From Pseudomonadota bacterium (lineage in GTDB: Bacteria; Pseudomonadota; Gammaproteobacteria; Xanthomonadales; Xanthomonadaceae): 64,000 nt of DNA. The notes under the pieces are model-generated. The model saw only the letters and a program-made list of their open reading frames with translations, searched no databases and was not told the origin of the DNA. The stretch spans positions 1 to 64,000 of the forward strand of contig JAEWBY010000011.1 in assembly GCA_023390905.1 (NCBI GenBank), written 5' to 3'. Below, piece by piece: positions 33,490 to 42,482 of the stretch (position 1 is its first letter; each line of letters begins with the position of its first letter). Made by a program: the position numbers and the translations under genes.

Positions 33490-35649
33490 TCAGAAATACG
33501 CGCGTACACCGAACGCCACGCCGCGACCGGGCAGCGGCGCGTAGTCGCGCAACAGCGACGTGTGTGGGCGGGCTTCCTGATCGGTCAGGTTGCTGCCGTC
33601 GAGGAACACTTCCCAGCTCGTCTGCGGGTGATCCCAGCGATACGAGAGGTGCGCGTCCACCAGTGTGTAGCCGGCACTGGCTTCCTCGTTCTGCGCCACC
33701 TTGTCCTGCCGGTCGTAACGGATCGCGCCGAGTGATGCGCTCCATCCGCCCAGCGACCAGTCCAGCGAGGCGCCGAGTCGGCTCGGCGCGATGCGCGGCA
33801 GGTTGCCGCCCTGCGCCAGATCCACGGTGTAGTGATGGCTGTGATCGCCGTGCGGCACGTCGAAGGAGGCCTCGCGGTTACCGCTGCCTTCCAGCGTGGC
33901 GCGCACCGTGTCGCCGAACACGCGCAGATCCCACACGCCGGCCTGTTCCGAATCGGCCAGATGCACGGTGGCTTCGGCTTCCAGTCCCTTGAAGCGCGCA
34001 TCCTGCTGCGTCCACAGCCGAACCGGCAGGCCTTCTTCCACGCCCGTGTCGGCCAGGTAGATGAAGTCGTCGAAGTCGGTCAGGTACGCGGCGAGCTTGA
34101 ACTCGACGCGATCGGTATGCGCATGCACGCCGATCTCGGCGCGACGGCTGCGCTCCTTGTCCAGCGACGCATCGCCGATCTCCACCGATTGCGTGGCCAC
34201 GTGCGTGCCGGCCGCATAGAGCTCTTCATTGGTCGGCGCGCGCTCGGCGCTGTCCAGTCCGAAGCGTAGATCGAAGGTCGGATTGATGCGCCAGATCGCC
34301 GCGCCGGACAGGCTGGTCACGCTGAAATCCTGCTTCGCCCGATCGACCGGATCCAGCGAGACCCGCTCGTGGCGGCCGCCGAGCTCGAGTTTCCACGGAC
34401 CGAAGTCCTTTTCCTCGACCACGAACACGCCAAGCATGTCGGTCACCGTCGACGGCACGAAGGCTTCTTCGCCCACCGCACCGAAATCGGTCGAACCGTA
34501 TTGCAGCCCGAATGCGCCGCGCCAGCCGTTGAATTCCTGCTGCACGGCTTCCAGCCGCAGCTCGCCGCCTTCATTGCTGAAACGCGTGGCGGGCTGGCCG
34601 CCCTCGAGTTCGACGTGTTCGTAGTCGTTGTAGGCCGCGCGCAGATTGATCGCCTGCAGGAACGAGACCGGGGCGTAGACGCCGGCCTTCAGATCGAGGC
34701 GGTTCTGCGCCATGTCGATGCGCACCGCACCTTCTTCCTCGTGTTCCTCTTCTTCCTCGCCCTCATGATCGTGATCGTGGTGCACGTGCGCGCCGGCGGG
34801 AATGCCGTAGTTGCTGCGGTACGTGCTGGCGGCGATGCCGAAATACGCCTGTTCGCCGAGCCATGTCGCACCGACGGCGCCGGCGCGCGTGCGGACCGAG
34901 CTGTTGGGCAGCAGGCCGTCGATCTGTTCTTCGTGGGCGTGATCTTCTTCGCCTTCTTCTTCATCGTGGTGTTCGGCGATGGCGTAGCCCGGGATGTCGT
35001 AGTCATCGGTGTCGCGCACCAGGCCATCCAGGTGCAGCACCCAGTTGCCGTTGACGCCGTCGAGCCGGAACATGCCGCTGCGTTCGTCGCTGACCGTGTT
35101 GCCGCGCAGTTCGACGCGCCCGCTGAAGGGATCCTGGGGCAGCTCATCCGGCAGGCGGCCATCGACGACGTTCACCGCACCGCCGATCGCGCCGCTGCCG
35201 AACAGCAGCGTCGCCGGGCCCTTGAGCACTTCGATCTGATCGGCCAGGAACGGCTCGATGGTCACGGCGTGATCGGCGCTCACGGTGGAAGCGTCCATCG
35301 AACCGATGCCGCCGGACAGCACCTGAACGCGCGGGCCGTCCTGCCCACGGATGATCGGCCGGCCCACGCCCGTACCGAAATAGGTGGTCTGCACGCCGGG
35401 CAGCCGGGCCACGGTTTCGCCCAGGTTGGACGCCTTGGCGCGATCGAGCGCCTCGCCGGTCAGCACCTCGACCGGGCGGGCCAGCGATTCGGCGCTGCCC
35501 TTGAGCGGCGAAGCGCTGACGACGACGGCATCCAGATCTTTGGGAGCGGACTGGGGGGCCTCTTCGGCATGGGCGCCCTGGGCGAAAGTGAACAGGGCCA
35601 GGGCGAGCGCGGCGGTGAGAGGACGTGGAGCGGGGACGCGTGGGGTCAT
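33490..35649 (-). CDS. znuD: TonB-dependent outer membrane receptor, ZnuD-like (zinc)
   Basis: A 719-residue TonB receptor. After a signal peptide (ALALALFTFAQGAHA) comes a TonB-box-like region LDAVVVSASPLKG and a plug with RPIIRGQDGPRVQVLSGG and EVLKGPATLLFGSGAIGGAVNVVDG. The 22-strand barrel ends RGVAFGVRAYF. Two extracellular loops are extremely rich in His, Asp and Glu (for example EHHDEEEGEEDHAHEE and HVHHDHDHEGEEEEEHEEE), typical of zinc receptors such as ZnuD. ATG 35649 gives a clean signal peptide. A Zur-box-like palindrome lies about 30 bp upstream, and zur is the convergent neighbour. The gene symbol is by analogy. Confidence 0.85.
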   Translation of the reverse strand: MTPRVPAPRPLTAALALALFTFAQGAHAEEAPQSAPKDLDAVVVSASPLKGSAESLARPVEVLTGEALDRAKASNLGETVARLPGVQTTYFGTGVGRPIIRGQDGPRVQVLSGGIGSMDASTVSADHAVTIEPFLADQIEVLKGPATLLFGSGAIGGAVNVVDGRLPDELPQDPFSGRVELRGNTVSDERSGMFRLDGVNGNWVLHLDGLVRDTDDYDIPGYAIAEHHDEEEGEEDHAHEEQIDGLLPNSSVRTRAGAVGATWLGEQAYFGIAASTYRSNYGIPAGAHVHHDHDHEGEEEEEHEEEGAVRIDMAQNRLDLKAGVYAPVSFLQAINLRAAYNDYEHVELEGGQPATRFSNEGGELRLEAVQQEFNGWRGAFGLQYGSTDFGAVGEEAFVPSTVTDMLGVFVVEEKDFGPWKLELGGRHERVSLDPVDRAKQDFSVTSLSGAAIWRINPTFDLRFGLDSAERAPTNEELYAAGTHVATQSVEIGDASLDKERSRRAEIGVHAHTDRVEFKLAAYLTDFDDFIYLADTGVEEGLPVRLWTQQDARFKGLEAEATVHLADSEQAGVWDLRVFGDTVRATLEGSGNREASFDVPHGDHSHHYTVDLAQGGNLPRIAPSRLGASLDWSLGGWSASLGAIRYDRQDKVAQNEEASAGYTLVDAHLSYRWDHPQTSWEVFLDGSNLTDQEARPHTSLLRDYAPLPGRGVAFGVRAYF

Positions 35650-35677
35650 GGAATCGGAGAGTGGTAGTGACGACGAC

Positions 35678-35697
35678 AATGTTATAATATACCAATA
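35678..35697. promoter_or_regulatory. Zur-box-like operator
   Basis: AATGTTATAATATACCAATA closely resembles the gammaproteobacterial Zur consensus, with core GTTATAATATA at 35681-35691. It is a sharp AT-rich island in GC-rich DNA, between the divergent TonB receptor and MerC-domain genes, and can cover both promoters. Confidence 0.8.
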
Positions 35698-35733
35698 TCG
35701 CGGTACACCCCTCCCGAAAGTCATACTCGCGCC

Positions 35734-36141
35734 ATGTCAGAACGCCTTCGCCAATTGCTCGATCGTTTCGGCGCCACCGGTTCGATGCTGTGCGCCGTCC
35801 ACTGCGCGCTGACCCCGCTGCTGCTGGCCGCCATCCCCTCGCTGGGGCTGTCGGTGTGGCTGGGTGACGGATTCGAGCGCGCCTTCGTGATCTTCGTGAC
35901 CGTGCTCGGCCTGTTCAGCCTGCTCTGGGGCTATCGACGGCATCGCGCGTTCCGTGCGCTGGGCCTGCTGATGGTGGGCCTGGCCGCATTGTGGGGCGGG
36001 GTGCTGTGTCCGCCGCTGCACCAGCCGGTCATCGTCCATGCGGTGGTGATGACCCTCGGCGGCACGCTGGTCGGCTTGGCGCACGTGGTGAACCTGCGCC
36101 TGAACCACTGGCACGTGCACGACGCAAGCTGCGCGCATTGA
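35734..36141 (+). CDS. MerC domain-containing membrane protein, probably in the Zur regulon
   Basis: A 135-residue inner membrane protein with four predicted helices. SMLCAVHCALTPLLLAAIP near residue 18 holds the CxxxC pair of the MerC family. The C-terminus is HWHVHDASCAH, which could bind a metal. MerC was described as a mercury importer, but in many proteobacteria single MerC-domain proteins sit in Zur-controlled loci. Its divergence from the ZnuD-like receptor across a Zur-box-like site suggests a role in zinc traffic across the inner membrane; this is inference. Confidence 0.82.
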   Translation: MSERLRQLLDRFGATGSMLCAVHCALTPLLLAAIPSLGLSVWLGDGFERAFVIFVTVLGLFSLLWGYRRHRAFRALGLLMVGLAALWGGVLCPPLHQPVIVHAVVMTLGGTLVGLAHVVNLRLNHWHVHDASCAH

Positions 36142-36252
36142 GCCGGGCCGGCGGGCCCGGGCGGCCCTGCTGTGATAGGCTTTGCGCCCTCGCGCGCGGT
36201 GCCAGAGGGGCGCCGTCGGCTGCGCAGACATTCAATGAATCAGGAGAACGAA

Positions 36253-36429
36253 ATGGGCAAGGGTGATCGCAAGACGGCCAAGGGCAAGCGCTACGTCGCC
36301 AGCTATGGCAACGCGCGCAAGCATACGGTGGCCAAGGCCGGTGTCGGCGCGACCGCCACCGCCAGGAAGGCCGTGGTGAAGGCGCCGGCGAAGAAGGCCG
36401 TGGCCAAGAAGACCGTCGCCAAGGCGTAA
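36253..36429 (+). CDS. Small ribosomal subunit protein bTHX-like
   Basis: A 58-residue basic protein. MGKGDRKTAKGKRYVASYGNARKH-like N-terminal sequence matches bacterial THX proteins, which sit in a cavity at the top of the 30S head. The rest is a low-complexity Ala/Lys/Val tail (KAPAKKAVAKK) seen in xanthomonad versions and longer than the 26-residue Thermus protein. AGGAGA lies 6 bases before ATG 36253; two upstream in-frame ATGs are less likely. It has its own terminator. Confidence 0.85.
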   Translation: MGKGDRKTAKGKRYVASYGNARKHTVAKAGVGATATARKAVVKAPAKKAVAKKTVAKA

Positions 36430-36455
36430 GTCTCCGTCCGGCTTCCGCACACGGG

Positions 36456-36482
36456 AAACCCCGGCCCGCGCCGGGGTTTTTT
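36456..36482 (+). terminator. Terminator of the bTHX gene
   Basis: A 10-bp stem, AAACCCCGGC / GCCGGGGTTT with a CCGC loop, is followed by TTT. It overlaps the end of the convergent hutI gene by one base and may serve both. Confidence 0.85.
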
Positions 36483-37717
36483 CATGCCTGCGATCCGGCG
36501 CGCCGGCCTGCGCAATGGACCGAGCGCACCGCCTCACCGCCGAGCCAGTAGGCCAGTTCCGCCGGCTCGCGCACGTGCCAGTGCACGAAATCGGCGCGCT
36601 GTCCGACCGCGAGCTGGCCGCGATCGCCCAGCCCGAGTGCGCGCGCCGCATGCACGGTCGCGCCGCGCAGGGCTTCTTCCGGTGTCAGGCGGAAATGCGT
36701 GCAGGCCAGCGACATCGCCAGCCGCAACGACTGCAACGGCGAGGTGCCCGGATTGCAATCGGTCGCCACCGCCATCGGCACGCCATGCGCGCGGAAGGCA
36801 TCCAGCGGCGGCCGCCGCGTTTCGCGCAGCACATGGAACGCGCCCGGCAGCAATACCGCGACCGTGCCGGCCGCGGCCATCGCGCGCACGCCGTCCTCGG
36901 AAGTGTATTCCACGTGATCGGCGGACAGGCCACCGAATTCCGCCACCAGCGCCGCGCCTTCGCCATCGCTGAGTTGGTCGGCATGCAACCTGATTGGCAG
37001 ATCGAGCGCGCGCGCGGTGTCGAATACGCGCCGCGTCTGCGCCGCACTGAAACCGATGCGCTCGCAGAACGCATCGACCGCATCGACCAGGCCTTCGTCC
37101 CGCAGGCGCGGCAACCACGCGCATACGGCGTCGATGTATGCGTCGGCGCGGCCGCTGTATTCCGGCGGCAGCGCATGCGCACCGAGGAACGTCGTGCGCA
37201 CGGTGATGCCGAGCGTGTCGCCGATGCGGCGCGCCACGCGCAGCATCTTGCGTTCGTGCACGAAATCCAGGCCGTAGCCCGACTTGATCTCCAGCGTGGT
37301 CACGCCGTCGGCGAGCAATGCGCGCGCGCGCGGCAGTGAGGCGGCCAGCAGGGCGTCTTCATCGAGTGCGCGCGTGGCGCGCACGGTGGAGACGATGCCG
37401 CCGCCGTTGCGCGCGATGTCCTCGTAACTGGCCCCCTGCAGACGCTGCTCGAATTCGCCCGCGCGATCACCGCCGAACACCACGTGCGTGTGGCAGTCGA
37501 TCAGCCCGGGCGTGACCAGCCTGCCGTCACCGTCCAAGCGCGCCCGATCGCGCAGATCATCCGGCAGCCGATCGGCCGGCCCGACGTAATCGAAAACCCC
37601 ATCGCGCCAGCCCAGCGCGCCGTCCTCGATCACGCCATATCCGGTTTCGCCTCTCAGCGTCACCAGCCGCGCATGGGTCAGCAGGCCGGTGCGGGGCGGG
37701 TCGTTGGCAATGCTCAT
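36482..37717 (-). CDS. hutI: Imidazolonepropionase
   Basis: A 411-residue amidohydrolase that opens imidazolone-5-propionate to N-formimino-glutamate, the third step of histidine degradation. Metal ligands are in DCHTHVVFGGDR, HADQLSD and ADHVEYTSEDG, with VATDCNPGTSP late in the sequence. EIKSGYGLDFVHERKMLRVAR is diagnostic of HutI. It is divergent from hutF, the next enzyme, across 64 bp; hutU is 6 kb away. hutH and a hut regulator are not in the window. Confidence 0.95.
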   Translation of the reverse strand: MSIANDPPRTGLLTHARLVTLRGETGYGVIEDGALGWRDGVFDYVGPADRLPDDLRDRARLDGDGRLVTPGLIDCHTHVVFGGDRAGEFEQRLQGASYEDIARNGGGIVSTVRATRALDEDALLAASLPRARALLADGVTTLEIKSGYGLDFVHERKMLRVARRIGDTLGITVRTTFLGAHALPPEYSGRADAYIDAVCAWLPRLRDEGLVDAVDAFCERIGFSAAQTRRVFDTARALDLPIRLHADQLSDGEGAALVAEFGGLSADHVEYTSEDGVRAMAAAGTVAVLLPGAFHVLRETRRPPLDAFRAHGVPMAVATDCNPGTSPLQSLRLAMSLACTHFRLTPEEALRGATVHAARALGLGDRGQLAVGQRADFVHWHVREPAELAYWLGGEAVRSVHCAGRRAGSQA

Positions 37718-37781
37718 GCGTGCATTCTAGGGCAGGCGCGGCGGCTCGCGTTTGCGTTGGCAAGCAGCGAGAATGCGGCGC

Positions 37782-39050
37782 ATGGACAGCATCCCCGGCC
37801 AGTTGTGGACCCCCGTCGGCTGGACCGACGACGATCGCTTCGACGGCTACGCCGTGCCCGGCATCGCCAATCTGCATTCGCACGCCTTCCAGCGCGCCAT
37901 GGCCGGCCTGGCCGAACGCCAGACCCATCCGGAAGACAGCTTCTGGACCTGGCGCGAAACCATGTACCGGTTCGCCGCGCGGATGAATCCGGACAGCACG
38001 CATGCCGTCGCCCGGCAGTTGTACGCCGAGATGCTGGAAGCCGGCTTCACTCGCGTGTGCGAATTCCATTACCTGCACCATGCGCCCGATGGGCGTGCCT
38101 ATGCCGATCCGGCGGCGATGTCGCGCGCGCTGATCGCCGCAGCGCGCGAGACCGGCATCCGCCTGACGCTGCTGCCGGTGCTCTATATGACCGGGGGATT
38201 CGACGGCCGCGAACTGTCCGAACGCCAGCGCCGTTTCGCCCATTCGATCGACAGTTTCCTTGCGCTCATCGATACGCTGCGCGCGGAACAGGACGCGTCA
38301 TTGCGCATCGGCGCGGCTTTCCACAGTCTGCGCGCGGTGCCGGAGATCGCGATGCAGGCCGTGCTGTCCGCGCTGCCGCGCGACATGCGCGTGCACATCC
38401 ACATCGCCGAACAACTCGGTGAGGTGCAGGATTGCCTGGCGCTGCGCGGTGCGCGTCCGGTCGAATGGCTGCTCGATCATGCGCCGGTGGATTCGCGCTG
38501 GACGCTGGTGCACGCCACGCACCTGACCAAGGCCGAGACACTCGGCATCGCCGACAGCGGCGCGACCGTCGCGATCTGTCCGACCACCGAAGCCAATCTG
38601 GGCGATGGCCTGTTTCCGCTGGAGGACTATCTGCAGGCCGGAGGACGCTGGGGCATCGGTTCGGATTCGCACGTGTCGGTGTCCCCGGTCGAGGAACTGC
38701 GCTGGCTGGAATACGGCCAGCGACTGATCACGCGTCATCGCAACATCGCCGTCAATGAAAGCAGCAGCGTCGGCGAATCGCTGCTGCATGGCGTGGTCGC
38801 CAGCGCGGATGCTTCCAGCGGACTGGCGGGCGAAGAGGACATCGTGGTGCTGGAGGATCATGCCGTCGCCTTTGCCGGCGCGCATGTCAATGACGTGATC
38901 GATCGCTGGATCTTCGCCGGCAATCGTCCGCTGGTGCGCGAGGTGCGGGTGGCCGGACAGACGTGCGTCAGCGCAGGCCGTCATCGCGATCATGAAAGCA
39001 TCGGCCGCGCGTATCAGCGCACGCTGCGCGCGCTGCTGGCCGACGCCTGA
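37782..39050 (+). CDS. hutF: Formimidoylglutamate deiminase, short N-terminus
   Basis: A 422-residue amidohydrolase that converts formimino-glutamate to formyl-glutamate and ammonia, marking the five-step Hut pathway. Zinc ligands lie in NLHSHAFQRAMAGLAE, HIHIAEQ, LVHATHLT and GIGSDSHVSVSPVEELRWLEYGQRL. Typical HutF proteins have about 450 residues; here about 30-35 N-terminal residues of the small beta domain are absent, and the frame upstream offers only a TTG and an ATG (37773) a few codons earlier. The protein may still fold with a reduced beta sandwich. It is divergent from hutI. Confidence 0.9.
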   Translation: MDSIPGQLWTPVGWTDDDRFDGYAVPGIANLHSHAFQRAMAGLAERQTHPEDSFWTWRETMYRFAARMNPDSTHAVARQLYAEMLEAGFTRVCEFHYLHHAPDGRAYADPAAMSRALIAAARETGIRLTLLPVLYMTGGFDGRELSERQRRFAHSIDSFLALIDTLRAEQDASLRIGAAFHSLRAVPEIAMQAVLSALPRDMRVHIHIAEQLGEVQDCLALRGARPVEWLLDHAPVDSRWTLVHATHLTKAETLGIADSGATVAICPTTEANLGDGLFPLEDYLQAGGRWGIGSDSHVSVSPVEELRWLEYGQRLITRHRNIAVNESSSVGESLLHGVVASADASSGLAGEEDIVVLEDHAVAFAGAHVNDVIDRWIFAGNRPLVREVRVAGQTCVSAGRHRDHESIGRAYQRTLRALLADA

Positions 39051-39059
39051 GCCGTCGCG

Positions 39060-39563
39060 TCAGGCGAACAGATCGCCGGCGCGCAGCGCGCCTTCCAGCG
39101 TGAGCAGGAACTGCTTGGTCGGCAACCCGCCACCGAAGCCGGTGAGCGATCCGTCCGCACCGATCACGCGATGGCAGGGCAGCACGATCGGAAGCGGATT
39201 GCGTCCATTGGCGGCGCCCACCGCGCGCATCGCGGTGGGTTTGCCGACGCGTCGGGCCAGTTCGCGATAACTGATCGTTTCGCCGTAGGGAATGCCGGCC
39301 AGCGTCCGCCACACCTGGCGCTGGAAATCGGTGCCGCGCGGCGACAGCGGCAGATCGAAATCGCGGCGTTCTCCGCGGAAGTACGCGCCCAACTGACGCG
39401 TGGCTTCGCGCAGCACCGCGTTGTCGCCTTCGCGCCAGTGCGGTGCGCGCGCGATCGGATGGCGCGGATTGCGGAATTCGATCACCTGCAGCGCTTCATC
39501 ATCGGCCACCAGCCACAGCGCGCCGACGGGGCTTTCGATGAACGTGTAGAGTGCGGTGCTCAT
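39060..39563 (-). CDS. ogt: Methylated-DNA--protein-cysteine methyltransferase
   Basis: A 167-residue repair protein that transfers methyl groups from O6-methylguanine to its own cysteine. The active site is LPIVLPCHRVIGADGSLTGFGGGL, and the helix-turn-helix DNA-binding part contains FQRQVWRTLAGIPYGETISYRELA. ATG 39563 overlaps the stop of the upstream Ada/AlkA-like gene by four bases, so both are expressed together. Confidence 0.95.
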   Translation of the reverse strand: MSTALYTFIESPVGALWLVADDEALQVIEFRNPRHPIARAPHWREGDNAVLREATRQLGAYFRGERRDFDLPLSPRGTDFQRQVWRTLAGIPYGETISYRELARRVGKPTAMRAVGAANGRNPLPIVLPCHRVIGADGSLTGFGGGLPTKQFLLTLEGALRAGDLFA

Positions 39564-41098
39564 GCAGGGCCTGCCTTCGGAATGCGTCGCGTGCGCGAAG
39601 TCGTTGCGGCCGGCGCGGGCGCGGGCATGCTGTCGCGCCACAGTTGAATCACCGCATAGGCGCGCCACGGACGCCACGCTTCGGCGCGCGCGGTCAGCGC
39701 TCTGGCGCTCATGCGGACGCCGTCTTCCGGCACCGCCTTCTGCAACACCAGATCATCGGCGGGAAATGCATCGGGATGGCCCATCGCGCGCAGCGCCATG
39801 TAGTTCGCCGTCCACGGACCGATGCCCGGCAGCGCGACCCAGCGGGAGACGAACTCCTCCAGCGTGCGCTCGCTGGCGAAGTCCACCCGGCCGTCGAGCA
39901 GCGCACGTGCGACCGCGTTGATCGTCGCCGCGCGGGCGCGGGTCAGGCCGATCGCGGTGAGCTCCGCATCGACCAGCGCCTCCGGCGTCGGGAACAGATG
40001 CGTGAGGCCATTGCCGAACGGTGTCGGCAGGGCGGTGCCGTATCGCTGTGCGAGCCGCGCGGTCAACGTGCGCGCGGCGGCCACGCTGACCTGCTGCCCA
40101 ATCACCGCGCGCACCGCGATCTCGAAACCGTCCCAGCCACTGGGCAGCCGCAGCCCCGGTCGTTTGCGGACCAGCGCACGCAGGCGCGGGTCGCGTGCGA
40201 GCGCGGCGTTGATCGCCTGCGGATCGGCATCGAGATCGAACATGCGGCGGATGCGGTTGACGATCGCCAGCAACTGTTCCGGTGCCGCATCGTGCAGTTC
40301 CAGCCGCAGTGCATGATCCTGTTCGCGCGCGCTCCAGCGGCTGACCCGCAGCCAGCCCGGCGAGCGCGCATCACCGATCACGCGCGCGTAGCTTTCGCCA
40401 TCGACCACTTCCACTCCCGGCAGCGCACGCCCGGCGAGGAAATCCAGCATCGCGCCGAAATCGTAGGGCGGCCGGTACGCCAGCCGCAGCGCGATGGCTT
40501 CGCCCTGCACTTCCTCGCCCTGCCTGCGCAGATCGCGCGGGGCCATGCGGTAGGCCTCGCGGAAGCTGGTGTTGAATCGCGTGAGGCTGCCGAAGCCCGC
40601 GGCCATCGCCACCTGGGTGATCGGCAAGCGCGTTTCGGTCAGCAGTTGCTTGGCGAACAGCAATCGCCGTGTGCCGGCCACGCCGATCGGGCTCGCACCG
40701 AGCCGATCGCTGAACAAGCGCCGCAGTTGTCGTTCGCCGAGACCGACCGCCTGCGCCAGATGCGCGAGCGGTTGTTCGGCCAGCGCGCCCTGATCGATCA
40801 ACTTCAATGCGCGCGCGACCGCCTCATCGCCGCGCCGCCACGCGCCATCGCCCGGTGAAAGTTCCGGCCGGCAGCGCAGGCACGGACGGAAGCCGGCGGC
40901 CTCGGCGGCGGCGGCGTTCGCGTAGTAGGTGACGTTGGACGGCTTCGGCGCGGGGGCGGGGCAGACCGGCCGGCAGTAAATCCGTGTGCTGGTGACGGCG
41001 GTGAAGAACAGCCCGTCGAAACGTGCGTCGCGGCTCAGTCGCGCCTGTTCGCAGACGCGCGGATCGGGCAGGGTGGCGTGGGCGTTCGGAGCATCCAT
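39560..41098 (-). CDS. Ada-like regulator fused to AlkA-type 3-methyladenine DNA glycosylase
   Basis: A 512-residue fusion. Residues about 10-85 form the Ada methyl-phosphotriester-acceptor domain: Cys42, Cys46, Cys73 and Cys76 have exactly the spacing of the E. coli Ada zinc site, Cys42 corresponding to the methyl acceptor Cys38. Residues about 90-200 are an AraC-type double HTH (ITQVAMAAGFGSLTRFNTSFREAY). Residues about 215-490 are an AlkA glycosylase with the HhH motif LPGIGPWTANYMALRAMG followed by the catalytic aspartate region FPADDLVLQ. It can sense methylation, activate transcription and excise alkylated bases. It is in one operon with ogt. Confidence 0.93.
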   Translation of the reverse strand: MDAPNAHATLPDPRVCEQARLSRDARFDGLFFTAVTSTRIYCRPVCPAPAPKPSNVTYYANAAAAEAAGFRPCLRCRPELSPGDGAWRRGDEAVARALKLIDQGALAEQPLAHLAQAVGLGERQLRRLFSDRLGASPIGVAGTRRLLFAKQLLTETRLPITQVAMAAGFGSLTRFNTSFREAYRMAPRDLRRQGEEVQGEAIALRLAYRPPYDFGAMLDFLAGRALPGVEVVDGESYARVIGDARSPGWLRVSRWSAREQDHALRLELHDAAPEQLLAIVNRIRRMFDLDADPQAINAALARDPRLRALVRKRPGLRLPSGWDGFEIAVRAVIGQQVSVAAARTLTARLAQRYGTALPTPFGNGLTHLFPTPEALVDAELTAIGLTRARAATINAVARALLDGRVDFASERTLEEFVSRWVALPGIGPWTANYMALRAMGHPDAFPADDLVLQKAVPEDGVRMSARALTARAEAWRPWRAYAVIQLWRDSMPAPAPAATTSRTRRIPKAGPA

Positions 41099-41166
41099 GC
41101 ACGCAGGCTAGCACCACGGAACGATGATGACTTGCCGTTTTCGGACATCAATGCCGGCACCGTGGA

Positions 41167-42426
41167 TCACCGTGCCAGCAGCGGTTCCAGCGTGGTCGCG
41201 TCGCCGTCATTCGGCGCAGGGGTGATGCCGAGCAGATGCGCGAGCAGTGGATACACATCCACGTTGTCGAACGCCGGAATGCGCGCGCCGCTGCGGAATG
41301 CCGGACCCTGCGCGAGGAAGATCGCGCGCATCGACGGCAGCGCCGGGTCATAGCCGTGCGCACCGCCACCGCTCCAGCCGCTGGCGCGCCGGCGATCGAT
41401 GTACGACTGATGCACCAGGAGCCAGCCTTCCTCCGCCTGGCAGACGAATGGAGGAATGCGCGGATGGCGGCCGTACTGCCAGCGCACCGGCATGTCCTGC
41501 TTGCGCCAGCATTGCAGGTGATCGTGCGGCGCGAGCAGGCGTTGTTCGACGATAGCTTCGCGGCCCGCGCGCGGGCGGAAGCCGACGACCTGTCCGGGCG
41601 CGATGACCTCCGCATCATCCGGCGCAAGCAGCGACTCCACCGCGATCGTGCGATCGATCGACGTGGCCGCCATGCCGTGGTCGGACACGACGACGAGATT
41701 GACCGGCACGGCCCGCGCATGCTGCCGGACATGCGCGCGCAACCGCCCGATCGCCGCATCGACCGCGCCGATCGCCGCATCCACTTCCGGTGAATCCGGG
41801 CCGTGATCGTGGCCGGCGGTGTCCACGTGTTCGAGGTACAGCGTGATCAGCCGGGGACGCTGCGATGCGGGCAGATCGAGCCAGCCGATCACGCGCTCCA
41901 CGCGCGCTTCCATCGACAGCGACTTGTCGTAGGACGACCAGGCAGTCGGGCGGACGCCGTTGACCGCCGCTTCGGAACCGGGCCAGAACATCGTCGCCGT
42001 GCGCAGTCCGGCGCGCTCGGCGCCGACCCAGATCGGCTCGCCCTGCCACCAGCGCGCATCGCCGACGGCCCGGGTGTCGCTGGCGGTGAATCCGCCGAGC
42101 GCCTGGTCACGCATCGTGTTGTTGATGATGCCGTGGTGATCCGGCCGCAAGCCGGTGACCAGCGTGTAGTGGTTGGGAAACGTCAGCGATGGATACGAAG
42201 GGGTCAACCATTGCGCGCTGGCGCCTTCGCGCATCATGCGATCGAGGTTGGGCGTGATGCCGCGTTGCAGGTAATCGGCGCGCATGCCGTCCAGGGAGAC
42301 CAGCAGCAGCGTGGCAGGGGCGGTCGTGGCGATGGCGGGCGCGTCGGCGCGCGGGGCGTGGCGCGCGCAGCCGGCGAGCCCGATGGCCAGCACCAGCCAC
42401 GCGGCCCTGACCAATGGCAGGGGCAT
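41167..42426 (-). CDS. Lipoprotein nucleotide pyrophosphatase/phosphodiesterase (NPP family)
   Basis: A 419-residue alkaline-phosphatase-superfamily enzyme. The N-terminus is a lipoprotein signal with lipobox LAGC (Cys20). Metal ligands are in SLDGMRADYL, DTAGHDHGPDS and VSDHGMAATS, with HGYDP near the C-terminus. The nucleophile is Thr82 in SLTFPNHYTLVTGL, as in the Xanthomonas NPP whose structure is known. It hydrolyses nucleotide diesters in the periplasm. ATG 42426 is chosen because it produces the lipobox; an open frame extends upstream. Confidence 0.9.
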   Translation of the reverse strand: MPLPLVRAAWLVLAIGLAGCARHAPRADAPAIATTAPATLLLVSLDGMRADYLQRGITPNLDRMMREGASAQWLTPSYPSLTFPNHYTLVTGLRPDHHGIINNTMRDQALGGFTASDTRAVGDARWWQGEPIWVGAERAGLRTATMFWPGSEAAVNGVRPTAWSSYDKSLSMEARVERVIGWLDLPASQRPRLITLYLEHVDTAGHDHGPDSPEVDAAIGAVDAAIGRLRAHVRQHARAVPVNLVVVSDHGMAATSIDRTIAVESLLAPDDAEVIAPGQVVGFRPRAGREAIVEQRLLAPHDHLQCWRKQDMPVRWQYGRHPRIPPFVCQAEEGWLLVHQSYIDRRRASGWSGGGAHGYDPALPSMRAIFLAQGPAFRSGARIPAFDNVDVYPLLAHLLGITPAPNDGDATTLEPLLAR

Positions 42427-42482
42427 GGGCGAACGGAAGCGGATGGAATGGCGCAAGCTTGGCAGGTTCCGGAGACGTTCGC

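Noticed and set aside
35734..36141. Mercury resistance operon
   Set aside because: Only a MerC-domain protein is present; merR, merT, merP and merA are absent, and the operator is of Zur type.
37782..39050. hutF as a pseudogene because of the short N-terminus
   Set aside because: The frame is intact, all metal-ligand motifs are present and a plausible ATG exists, so a functional short form is more likely.
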